From contig JAKLFN010000100.1 in NCBI GenBank assembly GCA_022711195.1, positions 1 through 7,346 on the forward strand: DNA of 7,346 nucleotides, given 5' to 3'. The notes beneath the pieces were generated by a model. It was not told the origin of the DNA and searched no databases. It saw only the letters and a program-made list of their open reading frames with translations. The position numbers and the translations under genes were made by a program. This document shows, piece after piece, positions 7,157 through 7,346 of the stretch (the first letter of the stretch is position 1; each line of letters opens with the position of its first letter). This stretch comes from Bacteroidota bacterium (GTDB lineage: Bacteria > Bacteroidota > Bacteroidia > Bacteroidales > VadinHA17).

Positions 7157-7346
7157 ATGATTGACGGTAAGAGTATGCTGGAGATGATCTCCACACGACA
7201 GAGTGACAGGAAATACAACAACAGGGAGGTTGAAACCGACAAGCTTGACAGGATAGCCGGGGCTGCATGGATTTCCCCTTCAGCATGCAACGGACAGCCC
7301 TGGCATTTTATCGTTGTCAACGACAGGGATCTTCTCAACAAACTTG
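7157..7346 (+). CDS. Nitroreductase-family flavoprotein, N-terminal fragment (cut by right edge)
   Basis: Sixty-three codons are visible before the edge. The fragment has the opening of the nitroreductase fold: MLEMISTRQSDRKY (7-20), matching the family pattern of a helix followed by RxSxRxF/Y, where the Arg and Ser contact FMN phosphate, then a helix DKLDRIAGAAW (28-38). After it comes SPSACNGQPWHFIVVNDRD (40-58), matching the conserved PSxxNxQPW segment that binds flavin at the dimer interface. Family members are FMN-dependent NAD(P)H oxidoreductases with very varied substrates, so no substrate can be given. The ATG at 7157 is chosen; a GTG at 7151 and ATGs at 7175 and 7184 are in frame. 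The one at 7175 would also give a typical family N-terminus (MLEMI) and has a weak purine-rich stretch GGTAAGAG just before it. It is transcribed away from lemA. Confidence 0.88.
   Translation, partial: MIDGKSMLEMISTRQSDRKYNNREVETDKLDRIAGAAWISPSACNGQPWHFIVVNDRDLLNKL

Noticed and set aside
7075..7341. 88-codon minus-strand frame at the right end
   Set aside because: It is antisense to the nitroreductase N-terminus, whose conserved PSACNGQPW segment shows the plus strand is the coding one.
1..7346. A novel defence, mobile or RNA-guided system
   Set aside because: I looked for repeats, CRISPR-like arrays, transposase or integrase motifs, tRNA-like structures and clusters of unknown genes. Every sizeable stretch is explained by recognisable housekeeping or envelope genes.

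Overview
The window looks like a chromosomal, mostly housekeeping segment from a member of the Bacteroidetes/Bacteroidota, probably Bacteroidales-like. The reasons are: start codons lacking clear Shine-Dalgarno sequences; a good match to the phylum's special promoter (-33 TTG, -7 TAnnTTTG) in front of one gene; and a secreted cell-wall amidase with Ig-like modules, a type common in this phylum. No single feature proves the phylum, and genus or species cannot be named from this sequence.

Left block, minus strand (1-2796): a promoter at 2826-2854 drives a two-gene unit. The first gene encodes a secreted 310-residue TolB/PD40-like beta-propeller protein. It overlaps by 11 bases a large secreted N-acetylmuramoyl-L-alanine amidase (Amidase_3 fold, zinc and catalytic residues intact) followed by a carboxypeptidase-regulatory-like domain, two Ig-like domains and the start of another C-terminal domain. 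This second gene is open through the left edge, so its end is not visible. The pair probably acts at the cell envelope.

Centre block, plus strand (3089-5527): after a 292-base divergent intergenic region comes a complete GTP-type phosphoenolpyruvate carboxykinase (gluconeogenesis/anaplerosis). It is followed after 15 bases by plsY, the membrane acyl-phosphate:glycerol-3-phosphate acyltransferase that starts phospholipid synthesis. The spacing suggests co-transcription.

Right block, minus strand (5524-7063): lemA and an M48-family, HtpX-like membrane zinc metalloprotease form a very tight operon with one base between stop and start. Its distal end converges on plsY, and the two stop codons overlap by 4 bases. 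Divergent from lemA, on the plus strand from 7157, is the start of a nitroreductase-family flavoprotein cut by the right edge.

I found no RNA gene, mobile element, CRISPR array, phage gene or clear novel defence-like system. The points most worth a second look are the multidomain amidase and its overlapping propeller partner, the pckG-plsY linkage, a substitution in a PlsY motif, and the interlocked convergent stop codons.
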